DNA from: Geobacter argillaceus
GTDB lineage: Bacteria > Desulfobacterota > Desulfuromonadia > Geobacterales > DSM-12255
Direction: 5' to 3'
Assembly: GCF_007830735.1 (NCBI RefSeq)
Contig: NZ_VLLN01000027.1
Location: forward strand, 1-54,164
DNA: 54,164 nucleotides
The position numbers were made by a program, and so were the translations under genes. Positions 17,405-25,658 of this stretch are shown here, one piece after another. Within the stretch, counting starts at the first letter, position 1. Every line of letters starts with the position of its first letter. The notes under the pieces are model-generated. The model made no database searches. It was given only the letters and a program-made list of their open reading frames with translations, and was not told the origin of the DNA.

Positions 17405-17776
17405 ATGATTCCCGAAAAACTGCTGGAAATAATGAAACAAGATGGCGTGGTTGCCATCGCTACGTTGGGCCAGGATGGGCCGCATATGGTCAATACCTGG
17501 AATAGTTACCTGCGCATCTCCCCCGACGGCCGTTTGCTGATCCCTGCCGGATACATGCATCGTACCGAGGCGAATATTGCCTTCAACCCTGAGGTGTTGA
17601 TTACCCTGGGGAGCAGCAAAGTGCAGGGCTTGCATGGAGCAGGCGCCGGTTTCCTGATCAAGGGCAAAGCAACATTTATAACCTCCGGACCGGACTTTGA
17701 TCTTATGAAGTCAAAATTCGATTGGTTGCGCGCCACATTGGCTGTTTCCCTTGATTCCGTTACTCAGACCTGGTAG
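17405..17776 (+). CDS. Pyridoxamine 5'-phosphate oxidase-like FMN-binding protein
   Basis: About 123 residues with the split-barrel flavin fold: GVVAIATLGQDGPHMVNTW at the N-terminus, then RLLIPAGYMHRTEANI and GAGFLIKGKATFITSG. Small proteins of this family bind FMN, F420 or heme and act as reductases; the substrate cannot be told. AGGAGG about 9 bases before ATG 17405 decides the start. It follows the DUF1858-like gene and ends at a strong terminator. Confidence 0.82.
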   Translation: MIPEKLLEIMKQDGVVAIATLGQDGPHMVNTWNSYLRISPDGRLLIPAGYMHRTEANIAFNPEVLITLGSSKVQGLHGAGAGFLIKGKATFITSGPDFDLMKSKFDWLRATLAVSLDSVTQTW

Positions 17777-17835
17777 TGATAACGGGATAGCCATGACCCC
17801 GGGGTGCCAACAGATGTGACCCGCAGGTTTCTCCT

Positions 17836-17868
17836 GAAAGAAAGCCCCGGAACCCGGGGCTTTCTTCG
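17836..17868. terminator. Bidirectional terminator between convergent genes
   Basis: AAGCCCCGG (17842-17850) pairs with CCGGGGCTT (17854-17862) and the pairing extends through the A-rich and T-rich flanks (GAAAG upstream, CTTTCTTC downstream). It can stop transcripts from the FMN protein gene and from the barrel gene on the other strand. Confidence 0.8.
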
Positions 17869-17888
17869 TTCTGTGGGGCCGATGCTCG

Positions 17889-18512
17889 TCAGTTGAAAAA
17901 ATATCGGACGCCGAACGTTACGGAGAGGCTGGAGGGGGCAAAGTTGCCGACCTTGACGCCGCGGTAATCCCTGATGTCCGCATCGGGCGCGAACACTCCC
18001 TTCAACTGGCCGGTTACGGCCAATTGCTTGAGCACGAAGTAGTCGACCCCGCCCGACAGGTGGACCCCCACGACGCTGTCCGCGCTCCCGCCGGAACCGT
18101 CAACCGGCGAGAAATCGTTGACCAGGATGTCGAGGCCGGCACCGGCATAGGGTACGAGCTTCTTCACGGGCAGGTTGATGAAGCGGTACTGGGCTCCCAG
18201 GGAGATGTCGGTGGTGGCGAAATCGCCTTCTTCGAATCCGAAACCGTCATGGGCACGGAACTCCGTGTGGGTGATATCCAGCTCCGCTGCCCAGTTCTTG
18301 TCGATACCATAGATGAAACCGCCCCCCCCGATCACGCCCGTGTCGGTATCAGACTTCCGATAATGCGGGAAGTCGTTGAATTCGCTGTCCGCGGGGACCA
18401 GGAACCCGATGCGGCCGGTGACGCCGAACCTGTTCTGGATGCTGTCTGCAAGGGCAGTGGATGCCATGGACACAATAAGGGCGAAACATGCACATACGGC
18501 TATTTTTTTCAT
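17889..18512 (-). CDS. Outer-membrane beta-barrel protein under riboswitch control
   Basis: A 207-residue protein with a signal peptide (MKKIAVCACFALIVSMASTALA) and alternating beta strands ending in SLSVTFGVRYFFN, whose terminal Phe and aromatic pattern is the outer-membrane insertion signal. GVTGRIGFLVPAD, NWAAELDITHTEFRA and LVPYAGAGLDILVND place it among OmpW/opacity-type eight-stranded barrels. The cargo is unknown. GGAGG is 5 bases before the ATG. The leader carries a GEMM-I riboswitch with an overlapping terminator, so expression should follow a cyclic dinucleotide, probably cGAMP, which links it to surface or extracellular electron-transfer physiology. Confidence 0.88.
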   Translation of the reverse strand: MKKIAVCACFALIVSMASTALADSIQNRFGVTGRIGFLVPADSEFNDFPHYRKSDTDTGVIGGGGFIYGIDKNWAAELDITHTEFRAHDGFGFEEGDFATTDISLGAQYRFINLPVKKLVPYAGAGLDILVNDFSPVDGSGGSADSVVGVHLSGGVDYFVLKQLAVTGQLKGVFAPDADIRDYRGVKVGNFAPSSLSVTFGVRYFFN

Positions 18513-18598
18513 CTCTTCCTCCGGAAATAGTATAAGGCTTTGAAATGCATGCCGCTTTACGTGGAATCACCTCCTCTCTGGCCCCAGCCAGCGGCAAC

Positions 18599-18641
18599 AA
18601 AAAAGCCGGGGCCGAAATCTGGAGTATTTCGGCAACCCGGC
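18599..18641 (-). terminator. Riboswitch expression-platform terminator
   Basis: Read on the minus strand, the stem uses the last part of the aptamer (18626-18641) paired with 18605-18618, and six U residues follow (18604-18599). Because the 3' strand of the aptamer is consumed by this stem, ligand binding and termination exclude each other, which predicts that ligand turns the gene on. Confidence 0.8.
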
Positions 18642-18710
18642 TGTCTCGGTGAGACCCTGTAGGCTTTCCGCCCCATCCTCGCGGATGGTTTAGTATTATC
18701 GTATACCAAT
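18622..18710 (-). ncRNA. GEMM-I cyclic-dinucleotide riboswitch, cGAMP (Ib) type
   Basis: The minus strand has the conserved core: AAACC, then the P2 stem CATCC-GCGA-GGATG with a GNRA tetraloop, GGCGGAAAGCC, a P3 arm closed by GTCTC-ACC-GAGAC, and GCCGGGTTGCCGA. Counting back from AAACC, the base at the position known as 20 in the Vibrio Vc2 aptamer is A instead of G. That change is the mark of GEMM-Ib riboswitches of Geobacter relatives, which bind 3',3'-cGAMP in preference to c-di-GMP. It lies between a promoter and the outer-membrane barrel gene. Confidence 0.88.
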
Positions 18711-18732
18711 GAAACTGTTTTGGAGCGAACGC

Positions 18733-18761
18733 ATAATAGCCCAGGGTGGAGCTGAAATCAA
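18733..18761 (-). promoter_or_regulatory. Promoter of the riboswitch and barrel gene
   Basis: On the minus strand TTGATT (18756-18761) and TATTAT (18733-18738) are 17 bases apart. Transcription would start just before the aptamer, as expected for a riboswitch leader. Confidence 0.65.
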
Positions 18762-18993
18762 GTCTGTATCACTCCGCAAGTTCCCCTCCCGCGATCGGAC
18801 TGATCTTGGCTCTTTCGTCTCAATTTGGTACCTGTCCTCTTATCGTTCTTTTGGAACATTTCTTTTTATGTCAAGGTTCAGGTGCTGCATTGCTGTTGGG
18901 GCGTGTGGTTCACCGGCGCCTCCTCACTTATGCTTGCGCGGAAAATGTGTATACTTGGGTAAGCCATATGAACAGCGAGAGGAGTTCTTCACT

Positions 18994-21960
18994 ATGAACG
19001 CAGCTTCCACCCCGGCCTCCGAGCGGGCGGCAAACCGCCGCTGGCTCCGGGAACAGATGAACCCCTATTTCTTCATTGCCATGAAAGACGAGCCGGAAGC
19101 GCTCGCCATGCTGGGCCGGGAGCTGGGAAGCCTGCACAGGAACCGCCGCCTTCTCCTGGCCGACCGGGACAACTCCCTCATCATGGCCCTGGTCAATCAG
19201 CCCGGGACCCTGTACGACACCCTGCGCCGGGTGCAGGAGCGGGAGATCTCCTACGCCATGATCGCCCATTCGGACGATCAGATCCCGGGGCTCGACCAGG
19301 TGCTGGAGATCCAGCGTTTCGAGTTCGACCGCAAGTGCAACGAAGATATCCTCGCCGGCAAAGAGGTGGTCGTCCCTTCCCGGATCAGGCGGCAGGTGGC
19401 AACGGCGCTGCGGAAATATTATCCCGAATTCGACCTGAAGAACCTGGACCGACTCCTCAGGATCATCTGGCTGAACAACGAGAACTACGTCCGGATCTCA
19501 CCCCCCCGCCGGGTGGCACAACTGCTCCGCCTCTACCAGGAGGCGAACCGGCGGGGCGGGCTCTACCTGGATGTGGAGGAGATGGAAAACAGCGGTGCGG
19601 TCAGGGAGTCGCGGGTCTTTTTCGCGGTCGGCAACCCACCCCAGTATGATTTCCTCCTCCAGGTGATGGAGGTGTTCAACCGGCTCGATCTGGCGGTGAA
19701 CCGGGCCTACTGTCTCACCATCTCCAACGGCATCCACCCGTACTTCCTGGGAACGTTCTACGTGCGCTGCCGGGATGGCGGGGTGCTGGGGAAGTGCGAC
19801 CGGTCGTTCACCGCGCTCCAGCAGGAGCTGTCCAACACCCAGATCCTGGCCACCCGTTCCCAGGCCTACCGGGAACTGGTGACCACCGGCCTCATGGCCG
19901 GCGAGGACGCCTCGCTGGTCAACGCCTTCATCGCCTTCTGCCACACCAACCTGGCCCACAACCAGCCGGACCGCTTCGGCCTGGACGATGTGCGGGGGGC
20001 GTTCCTTTCCCATCCCGAGATCTCTCTGCAGCTGGCGCAGCTCTTCCGGGCCCGTTTCGACCCGGCCATTGCCGACCGGACCGCGCTCTATGAGCGGCTG
20101 CTGGACGAAACGGTGCGGGCCGTCGTTGAGTACAACACCGGGCACCGCTACCTGGACGAGGTGCGGCGCTCCATCTTCCGCTGTTGCCTGGCCTTCATTA
20201 CCCACACCCTGAAGACCAATTTCTTCGTCGTCGAGAAGCAGGCCCTGGCCTTCCGTCTCGACCCGGCCTACCTGGCCGGACTTGGCCACGAATTCATTGC
20301 CGACCTCCCCCAGGTCGTGCCTTTTCGGATCACCTTCTTCTTCAGCCGGTACGGTTTCGGCTATCACATCGGCTTCTCGGACATCGCCCGGGGGGGGTGG
20401 CGGACGGTCATCGCCCGCAACGCCGATGACTTCATCACCAATGCCAATACCCTGTTCCGGGAGAACTTCGTCCTGGCCCACACCCAGCACCTGAAGAACA
20501 AGGATATCTATGAAGGGGGCTCCAAGCTGGTGATGATCCTGGACGCCTCGGACATGATGCGGGAACGGGAGCGGGAGATGGAAAACTGGCGCCTCTTCAA
20601 GCTCCAGTACGGCGTCACCAGCGCCTTTCTGGATATCTTCACCACTTCAGACGGTGTGGCCAGTCATCCGGCGGTGGTGGACTACTTCCGGGAGGAGGAG
20701 CCGATCGAGCTCGGGCCGGACGAGAACATGCACGACAGCATGATCGAGGCGATTGCCAAGCTTTCCAGCCAGCGGGGCTACCTGCTGGGAATCGGCATCA
20801 TCTCCAGCAAAAAGGTGGGGATCAACCACAAGGAGTACGGGGTCACCTCCACCGGGGTGGTGAAGTTCGCCGAGATCACCATGAAGGAGCTGGGGATCGA
20901 TATCCGGACCGAGCCGTTCTCGATGAAGTTCACCGGCGGGCCCAACGGCGACGTGGCCGGGAACGCCATGCGGCTGATCCTGGAGCGCTGTCCCCAGGTG
21001 CGGATCCGGCTGATCCTGGACGGTACCGCTGCCGTGTGCGACCTGGAGGGGGCCGATCATGGCGCGCTCAAGCGGATTCTGCTCAAGCAGGATCTGGACG
21101 CCTTTGATCCTGAGGCACTCCACCCGGGCGGCTTCATGCTCTTTCGCACCGGCAGCCGCCGGGAAGGGCTCCGGGAGCTCTACCGGAAGGTGACGAAGCG
21201 AGGGTCGGTCCTGCAGGAGGAATGGATCTCCATTGACGAGTTCTCCCGGGAATACGGCGACCTGGTCTTCAGTGTACCGGCAGACCTGTTCATCCCGGGT
21301 GGCGGCCGTCCCGAGACCATCGACAGCGACAACTGGGAGCGGTTCTTTCAGCCGGACGGCACACCGTCGGCCAAGGCGATCGTGGAGGGGGCCAACTCCT
21401 TCATCACCCCCGAGGCCCGCGTCCAGCTGCAGAAGAAGGGTATCCTGATCATGCGCGACGCCTCGGCCAACAAGTGCGGCGTCATCTCCTCCTCCTACGA
21501 GATCATCGCCAACCTGCTCCTGAGCGAACAGGAGTTCCTGGCCGACAAGGAGCACTACGTGGGGGATGTGCTGACGATCCTGGAGAAGCGGGCCGAGGAC
21601 GAGGCCAGGCTGATCCTGAAGCGCCGCCGCGAGCACCCCACACTTCTCTGTACCGAGATATCCGATAGCCTGAGCAGTGAAATAAACGGCCATTACGCCC
21701 GGCTGTTCCGCTTCTTCCAGGGGCAGCCCGACCTCTGTGACCAGCCGCTGTTCAGGCGGGCGATTCTCTCCCACCTGCCGCGGATCATCCGCGAGGAGCC
21801 CCGGTACCGCAAGCGGATCGGCCGGATGCCCAGGAAATACCTCTTTGCCATCCTGGCCGCGGAAATCGCCTCGTCCATGGTCTACCGCGGCGACCAGGAG
21901 ACCGATTTCGCGGACACGCTCCGGCTGTACCTGGCAAGGAACTTTCCCGCCAGGGGATGA
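18994..21960 (+). CDS. Large NAD-specific glutamate dehydrogenase
   Basis: A 988-residue enzyme of the large NAD-GDH class, which deaminates glutamate to 2-oxoglutarate and ammonium and so feeds carbon to the TCA cycle. The first 450 residues are the regulatory region of this class. The catalytic part holds GGSKLVMILDAS, GINHKEYGVTSTGVV, FTGGPNGDVAGNAM (dinucleotide fold) and ANSFITPEARVQLQ..ASANKCGVISSSYEI. ATG 18994 was chosen because GAGAGGAG lies 9 bases upstream; the open frame extends to 18709 but that part does not look coding. A TATACT box at about 18950 could be part of its promoter. The riboswitch on the other strand does not control it. Confidence 0.93.
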   Translation: MNAASTPASERAANRRWLREQMNPYFFIAMKDEPEALAMLGRELGSLHRNRRLLLADRDNSLIMALVNQPGTLYDTLRRVQEREISYAMIAHSDDQIPGLDQVLEIQRFEFDRKCNEDILAGKEVVVPSRIRRQVATALRKYYPEFDLKNLDRLLRIIWLNNENYVRISPPRRVAQLLRLYQEANRRGGLYLDVEEMENSGAVRESRVFFAVGNPPQYDFLLQVMEVFNRLDLAVNRAYCLTISNGIHPYFLGTFYVRCRDGGVLGKCDRSFTALQQELSNTQILATRSQAYRELVTTGLMAGEDASLVNAFIAFCHTNLAHNQPDRFGLDDVRGAFLSHPEISLQLAQLFRARFDPAIADRTALYERLLDETVRAVVEYNTGHRYLDEVRRSIFRCCLAFITHTLKTNFFVVEKQALAFRLDPAYLAGLGHEFIADLPQVVPFRITFFFSRYGFGYHIGFSDIARGGWRTVIARNADDFITNANTLFRENFVLAHTQHLKNKDIYEGGSKLVMILDASDMMREREREMENWRLFKLQYGVTSAFLDIFTTSDGVASHPAVVDYFREEEPIELGPDENMHDSMIEAIAKLSSQRGYLLGIGIISSKKVGINHKEYGVTSTGVVKFAEITMKELGIDIRTEPFSMKFTGGPNGDVAGNAMRLILERCPQVRIRLILDGTAAVCDLEGADHGALKRILLKQDLDAFDPEALHPGGFMLFRTGSRREGLRELYRKVTKRGSVLQEEWISIDEFSREYGDLVFSVPADLFIPGGGRPETIDSDNWERFFQPDGTPSAKAIVEGANSFITPEARVQLQKKGILIMRDASANKCGVISSSYEIIANLLLSEQEFLADKEHYVGDVLTILEKRAEDEARLILKRRREHPTLLCTEISDSLSSEINGHYARLFRFFQGQPDLCDQPLFRRAILSHLPRIIREEPRYRKRIGRMPRKYLFAILAAEIASSMVYRGDQETDFADTLRLYLARNFPARG

Positions 21961-22018
21961 TCCTTTATTGAAGATCGCGCTTTGATTTATGAATGTTTCG
22001 TGGGTTGTTTCGTTATGA

Positions 22019-22342
<324 letters not shown>

Positions 22343-22393
22343 GCTCCCTCTCTGTTGAGCGGGCCCTTATTCCCGGGCTGTCCGGGCGACAAC

Positions 22394-22433
22394 AAGCCCC
22401 TGCTGCGGTCGGTTCGCAACAGGGGCCTTTTTG
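22394..22433 (+). terminator. Terminator between convergent genes
   Basis: GCCCCTG (22397-22403) pairs with CAGGGGC (22420-22426), with inner pairing TGCG/CGCA and a tail of five T residues. It lies between the DUF2442 gene and the CoA-transferase gene on the other strand. Confidence 0.8.
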
Positions 22434-22451
22434 CATCAAGGGTACCGTGTG

Positions 22452-23273
22452 TTACCCCTTCTTCACCTTGGGAATGAAGATCTGCTCCGGGTCCAGCACC
22501 TCATGGATCAGGCGGAGCTCCTCCCGGGTCGGGGGGAGGGTTTCGCCGCTGACGCGGGAGATGTCCAGATCGAAGTGGCACATCTCCCGGATCTCTGCCG
22601 GGCTCTTGCCGGGGTGGCAGCTGTCCAGGTAGATCCGGCCGGTCTCGTCGTCGAACCGGAAGACCCCGGCCGTGCTGATCACCGCCGACGGTCCCCCCCG
22701 GAAGGCGGCGCCGTACAGCTCCCGACGATGGACGAACTCGCCGCCCGGCCATTTCTTCACCCGCCACCCCGGGCTGGTGATGTAGCTGACGTGGGGGGTG
22801 AACCGCCTTTTTTCGTGGACCATGATGAAGACGGTCCGCTTGGCAAAGGAGTTGATGTCCGGGTTGCCGCCGCTGCCGGTGAGGCGGAGCTCCGGATTCA
22901 GGTAGTCGCCGATGACCGTAGTGTTCACGTTGCCGTACTCGTCCACTTCCGCGCCGCCGAGGAAGCCGAGGTCCACGTACCCCCGCTGGGCGATGCTGAA
23001 GGCGTCATAGAGCCCCGAGGCGCGGGATGCCCCCATCTCGCAGCGGGCATCCCCCACGGAGGTGGGAATCTCCGGCGGCCGCCCGTCCAGGGTGCCGGCC
23101 TCGAAGATCAGCTTCAGATTCGGGGCATGGGTCTTCTGGGCCAGCATGATCGCCACCATGGGGAGGCCGGTGCCGGCAAAGACGATCTCGTTGTCCTGCA
23201 CCTCGCGGGAGGCGGCACAGCAGAGCAGATCGGCCAGCCCGTACTCTTCCGGGTTCGCATAGTTCGTGGTCAT
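22452..23273 (-). CDS. CoA-transferase beta subunit (GctB-like)
   Basis: A 273-residue class I CoA-transferase subunit. It has the beta-subunit pattern: DNEIVFAGTGLPMVA, LKLIFEAGTLDGRP (with a Glu at the place of the catalytic residue of this class), GFLGGAEVDEYGNVNTT and the C-terminal CHFDLDISRVSGETLPPT. It pairs with the alpha subunit starting one base away. Together they move CoA between an organic acid and acetyl- or succinyl-CoA; glutaconate CoA-transferase is the nearest named relative, but the acid used here cannot be read from sequence. Last gene of the acyl-CoA region. Confidence 0.85.
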   Translation of the reverse strand: MTTNYANPEEYGLADLLCCAASREVQDNEIVFAGTGLPMVAIMLAQKTHAPNLKLIFEAGTLDGRPPEIPTSVGDARCEMGASRASGLYDAFSIAQRGYVDLGFLGGAEVDEYGNVNTTVIGDYLNPELRLTGSGGNPDINSFAKRTVFIMVHEKRRFTPHVSYITSPGWRVKKWPGGEFVHRRELYGAAFRGGPSAVISTAGVFRFDDETGRIYLDSCHPGKSPAEIREMCHFDLDISRVSGETLPPTREELRLIHEVLDPEQIFIPKVKKG

Positions 23274-23274
23274 T

Positions 23275-24240
23275 TCATTGCCCCCTTTTCACCGATGTGG
23301 AGTAGTTGAGCGCGGTATTGGCCTTGAGATTCAGCATTCGCGGCCACCCGAGCTTGTCCAGGTAGCTCATCTGGTCCAGGCCGAAGATCCACTCCTTCGC
23401 GAACTCGTCAAACCCTTCCTGGGTGCGGGTCTTGCCGTAAAAATCCTTGAGGAAGGCGCCGTCCACGTCGTAGCGGCCGAACATGCCGGTGGGGTGGGCG
23501 CCGAAGGGACACTCAAGGATGTGGTCCACCTCGAAGCTGACGATGGTGTTCTGGTCGGCATTGCGCCGCAGGTACTCCTCGGGCACGATCTCCTCGGCCA
23601 TGACGATGGTGATGTCCGCGGCCCGGGCCGCTTCCGGGTCGGAATAGTACTGGCCACTCACCCGCACCGTCCCCTCTTCCCCCACCTGCTGCACGCACAT
23701 GATCGCGATGTCCACCTTGGCTGCCGGCACCAGCACCTGGGAGCCGGCGCCGAAGAACGGGTCCTCGGTGAAGACGTACTTTTGGCTGGCGATCCGTTTG
23801 CCGTCGCGCCTGCCGGCGTTGCCCAGGGTGTCGTACGCCGGGTTGTGGATGTCGGTTCCCAGCGAGGTCTGGGTGACGGCATAGGGGGCGCCGCTGGCCG
23901 CGGCGGCGAACCGGAACATCATCTCCGCGTGGCTGTAGTCCTCGACGAGGATCTCCTTGTTCCCCACCCGGCGGGAGAGGTTGGCGCCATACTTGCCGTA
24001 CAGTTCGTGGCCGACCCAGCACGATTCCCAGATATCGACGCAGCCGGCGCCGACCAGGAATTCGGTATGGGGGCCGCCGTTCACCTCGATCAGGTGGAGC
24101 CCCTTTCGTCCCTGGCGGATCAGTTCATAGACCAGGGCCATGGGGCGTCGCCAGATGGTGAAGCCGGAAAAGGTGAGACTGGAGCCGTCCTTGACGATCT
24201 CGGCGGCCTGCTGCAGGGTGATGCGCTTGCTGTTGCCCAT
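23275..24240 (-). CDS. CoA-transferase alpha subunit (GctA-like)
   Basis: A 321-residue class I CoA-transferase subunit with the N-terminal LTFSGFTIWRRPMALVYELI and the segment GGPHTEFLVGAGCVD, ending in a helical tail. It forms the enzyme with the beta subunit that starts directly downstream. AGGAGG lies before the ATG. Upstream of it are the dyad CTTACG-A-CGTAAG (24260-24272) and a set of CGCGGAT-type repeats, so these two genes may have their own control apart from the acyl-CoA dehydrogenase upstream. Confidence 0.85.
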   Translation of the reverse strand: MGNSKRITLQQAAEIVKDGSSLTFSGFTIWRRPMALVYELIRQGRKGLHLIEVNGGPHTEFLVGAGCVDIWESCWVGHELYGKYGANLSRRVGNKEILVEDYSHAEMMFRFAAAASGAPYAVTQTSLGTDIHNPAYDTLGNAGRRDGKRIASQKYVFTEDPFFGAGSQVLVPAAKVDIAIMCVQQVGEEGTVRVSGQYYSDPEAARAADITIVMAEEIVPEEYLRRNADQNTIVSFEVDHILECPFGAHPTGMFGRYDVDGAFLKDFYGKTRTQEGFDEFAKEWIFGLDQMSYLDKLGWPRMLNLKANTALNYSTSVKRGQ

Positions 24241-24309
24241 GTATTCCTCCTTTTAGGCGCTTACGACGTAAGACTTCACAAGAAGTGAGCAAACCTGAAC
24301 TGCAATTGA

Positions 24310-24418
24310 ACGCGGATGGACGCGGATTGACTGGATTTACGCGGACTTGAAAAATCTATTTCTGTTTCGCTTTTATCCGCGTTGATCCGCTGTTATCAGC
24401 GTTGATCCGTGTTGAATA
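24310..24418. repeat. CGCGGAT-type imperfect repeats
   Basis: GACGCGGATTGACTGGATTT-like and TACGCGGAC units on the left face inverted copies (ATCCGCGTTGATCCGC, CAGCGTTGATCCGTGTTG) on the right, separated by an AT-rich segment. The group forms an imperfect hairpin of about 110 bases in the gap between the alpha-subunit gene and the acyl-CoA dehydrogenase gene. Confidence 0.6.
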
Positions 24419-24475
24419 GCCTTTGGTTTTTTCTGTTTGGTTCCGGCTTGGGGTAAACTCTTTTCTGATATTCGT

Positions 24476-25633
24476 TCAATTGAAGTTCCGCAGTATCTCC
24501 CGGGAGATGATCACCCGCTGGATCTCGTTGGTCCCCTCGTAGATGGCGGTGATGCGGGCGTCGCGGGCATACCGTTCCACCGGGAAGTCCTGGGTGTAGC
24601 CGTAACCGCCGAGCATCTGTACGGCGGCGAAGCAGGCACGGTTGGCCGCTTCGGTGGCATACATCTTGGCCATGGAGGCTTCCTTGGCGAACGTCTTGCC
24701 GCTGTCCTTGCGGAAGGCCGCATTCATCAGCAGCAGACGGGCCGCTTCAAGTTCCGTGTAGTGGTCGGCAACCATCCACTGGATCGCCTGGAAGTTGCTG
24801 ATCTTCTGGCCGAACTGTGACCGCTCCGTGGTGTAGCGGGTGGCATGGTCCATGGCTGCCAGACCCACACCCAGTCCCAGCGACCCGATGCCGATCCGGC
24901 CGCCGGCCAGTTCCGCCACGGCGGTGCGGAAGCCGTCGTTCAGTTTCCCCATGAGTGCCGATTTCGGGATGCGGCAGTCGTCGAAGATGACCTCGTTGGT
25001 GGCCGAGGCGTGCTGCCCCATCTTCTTTTCTTCCTTGCCGATGACCAGCCCCTTGGTGCCCGCCTCCACCAGGAAGCAGCTGATCCCCTTTCCCTTGGGG
25101 GCCTCCTTGTCGGTTACCGCCCAGACCACGAAGACCCCGGCGTAGGGGGCGCTGGTGATAAAAATTTTGGTGCCGTTCAGCACATAGCTATCCCCGTCGT
25201 CAACCGCCCGGGTGACCATGCCGGACGGGTCGGAGCCGGCGCCGGTCTCGGTCAGGGCAAAGCCGCCGGCGGCATACTCGCCGGAGCAGATCTTCGGGAT
25301 GTACGCCTTTTTCTGCGCTTCGTTGCCGATGGCCTGGATCACCTCGCAGACCATGTTGCTGACCGACACGGTCACGGCCGTGGAGGCGCAGGCCCGGGCA
25401 ATCTCGGTCATGACCAGGCTGAAGCCGATGGTGCCGGCTTCGGTGCCGCCGAACTCCTCGCGGACGTTCAGCCCCATGAAGCCGAGCTCGGCCAGCTTTT
25501 TCAGGTTGGCGAGCATCGGTGCCCGGTCGTGCCCCTGGTCAAGCTGGGCCGCCACCGGCTCCAGCTCGGCCTTGGCGAACTCCCGGGCGGTGTCCTGAAT
25601 CAGTTTCTGCTCTTCCGTCAGATCGAGAAACAT
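24476..25633 (-). CDS. Acyl-CoA dehydrogenase
   Basis: A 385-residue FAD-dependent acyl-CoA dehydrogenase. Family marks: FALTETGAGSDPSGM (flavin and substrate site), GGRIGIGSLGLGVG, QFGQKISNFQAIQWMVAD, QMLGGYGYTQDFPVERYARD and the catalytic base Glu366 in YEGTNEIQR. It introduces a 2,3-double bond and passes electrons to ETF. This is the second dehydrogenase in the region; substrate length or branching cannot be fixed from sequence. ATG 25633 follows GGAGG at 6 bases; earlier in-frame codons look non-coding. It follows the class III CoA-transferase gene by 25 bases. Confidence 0.93.
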   Translation of the reverse strand: MFLDLTEEQKLIQDTAREFAKAELEPVAAQLDQGHDRAPMLANLKKLAELGFMGLNVREEFGGTEAGTIGFSLVMTEIARACASTAVTVSVSNMVCEVIQAIGNEAQKKAYIPKICSGEYAAGGFALTETGAGSDPSGMVTRAVDDGDSYVLNGTKIFITSAPYAGVFVVWAVTDKEAPKGKGISCFLVEAGTKGLVIGKEEKKMGQHASATNEVIFDDCRIPKSALMGKLNDGFRTAVAELAGGRIGIGSLGLGVGLAAMDHATRYTTERSQFGQKISNFQAIQWMVADHYTELEAARLLLMNAAFRKDSGKTFAKEASMAKMYATEAANRACFAAVQMLGGYGYTQDFPVERYARDARITAIYEGTNEIQRVIISREILRNFN

Positions 25634-25658
25634 TGCTCTCCTCCAGTCTGGTGGTTGG

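Noticed and set aside
18709-18993. N-terminal extension of the glutamate dehydrogenase frame
   Set aside because: The stretch overlaps the riboswitch promoter and has no conserved sequence; the Shine-Dalgarno at 18977-18984 supports ATG 18994.
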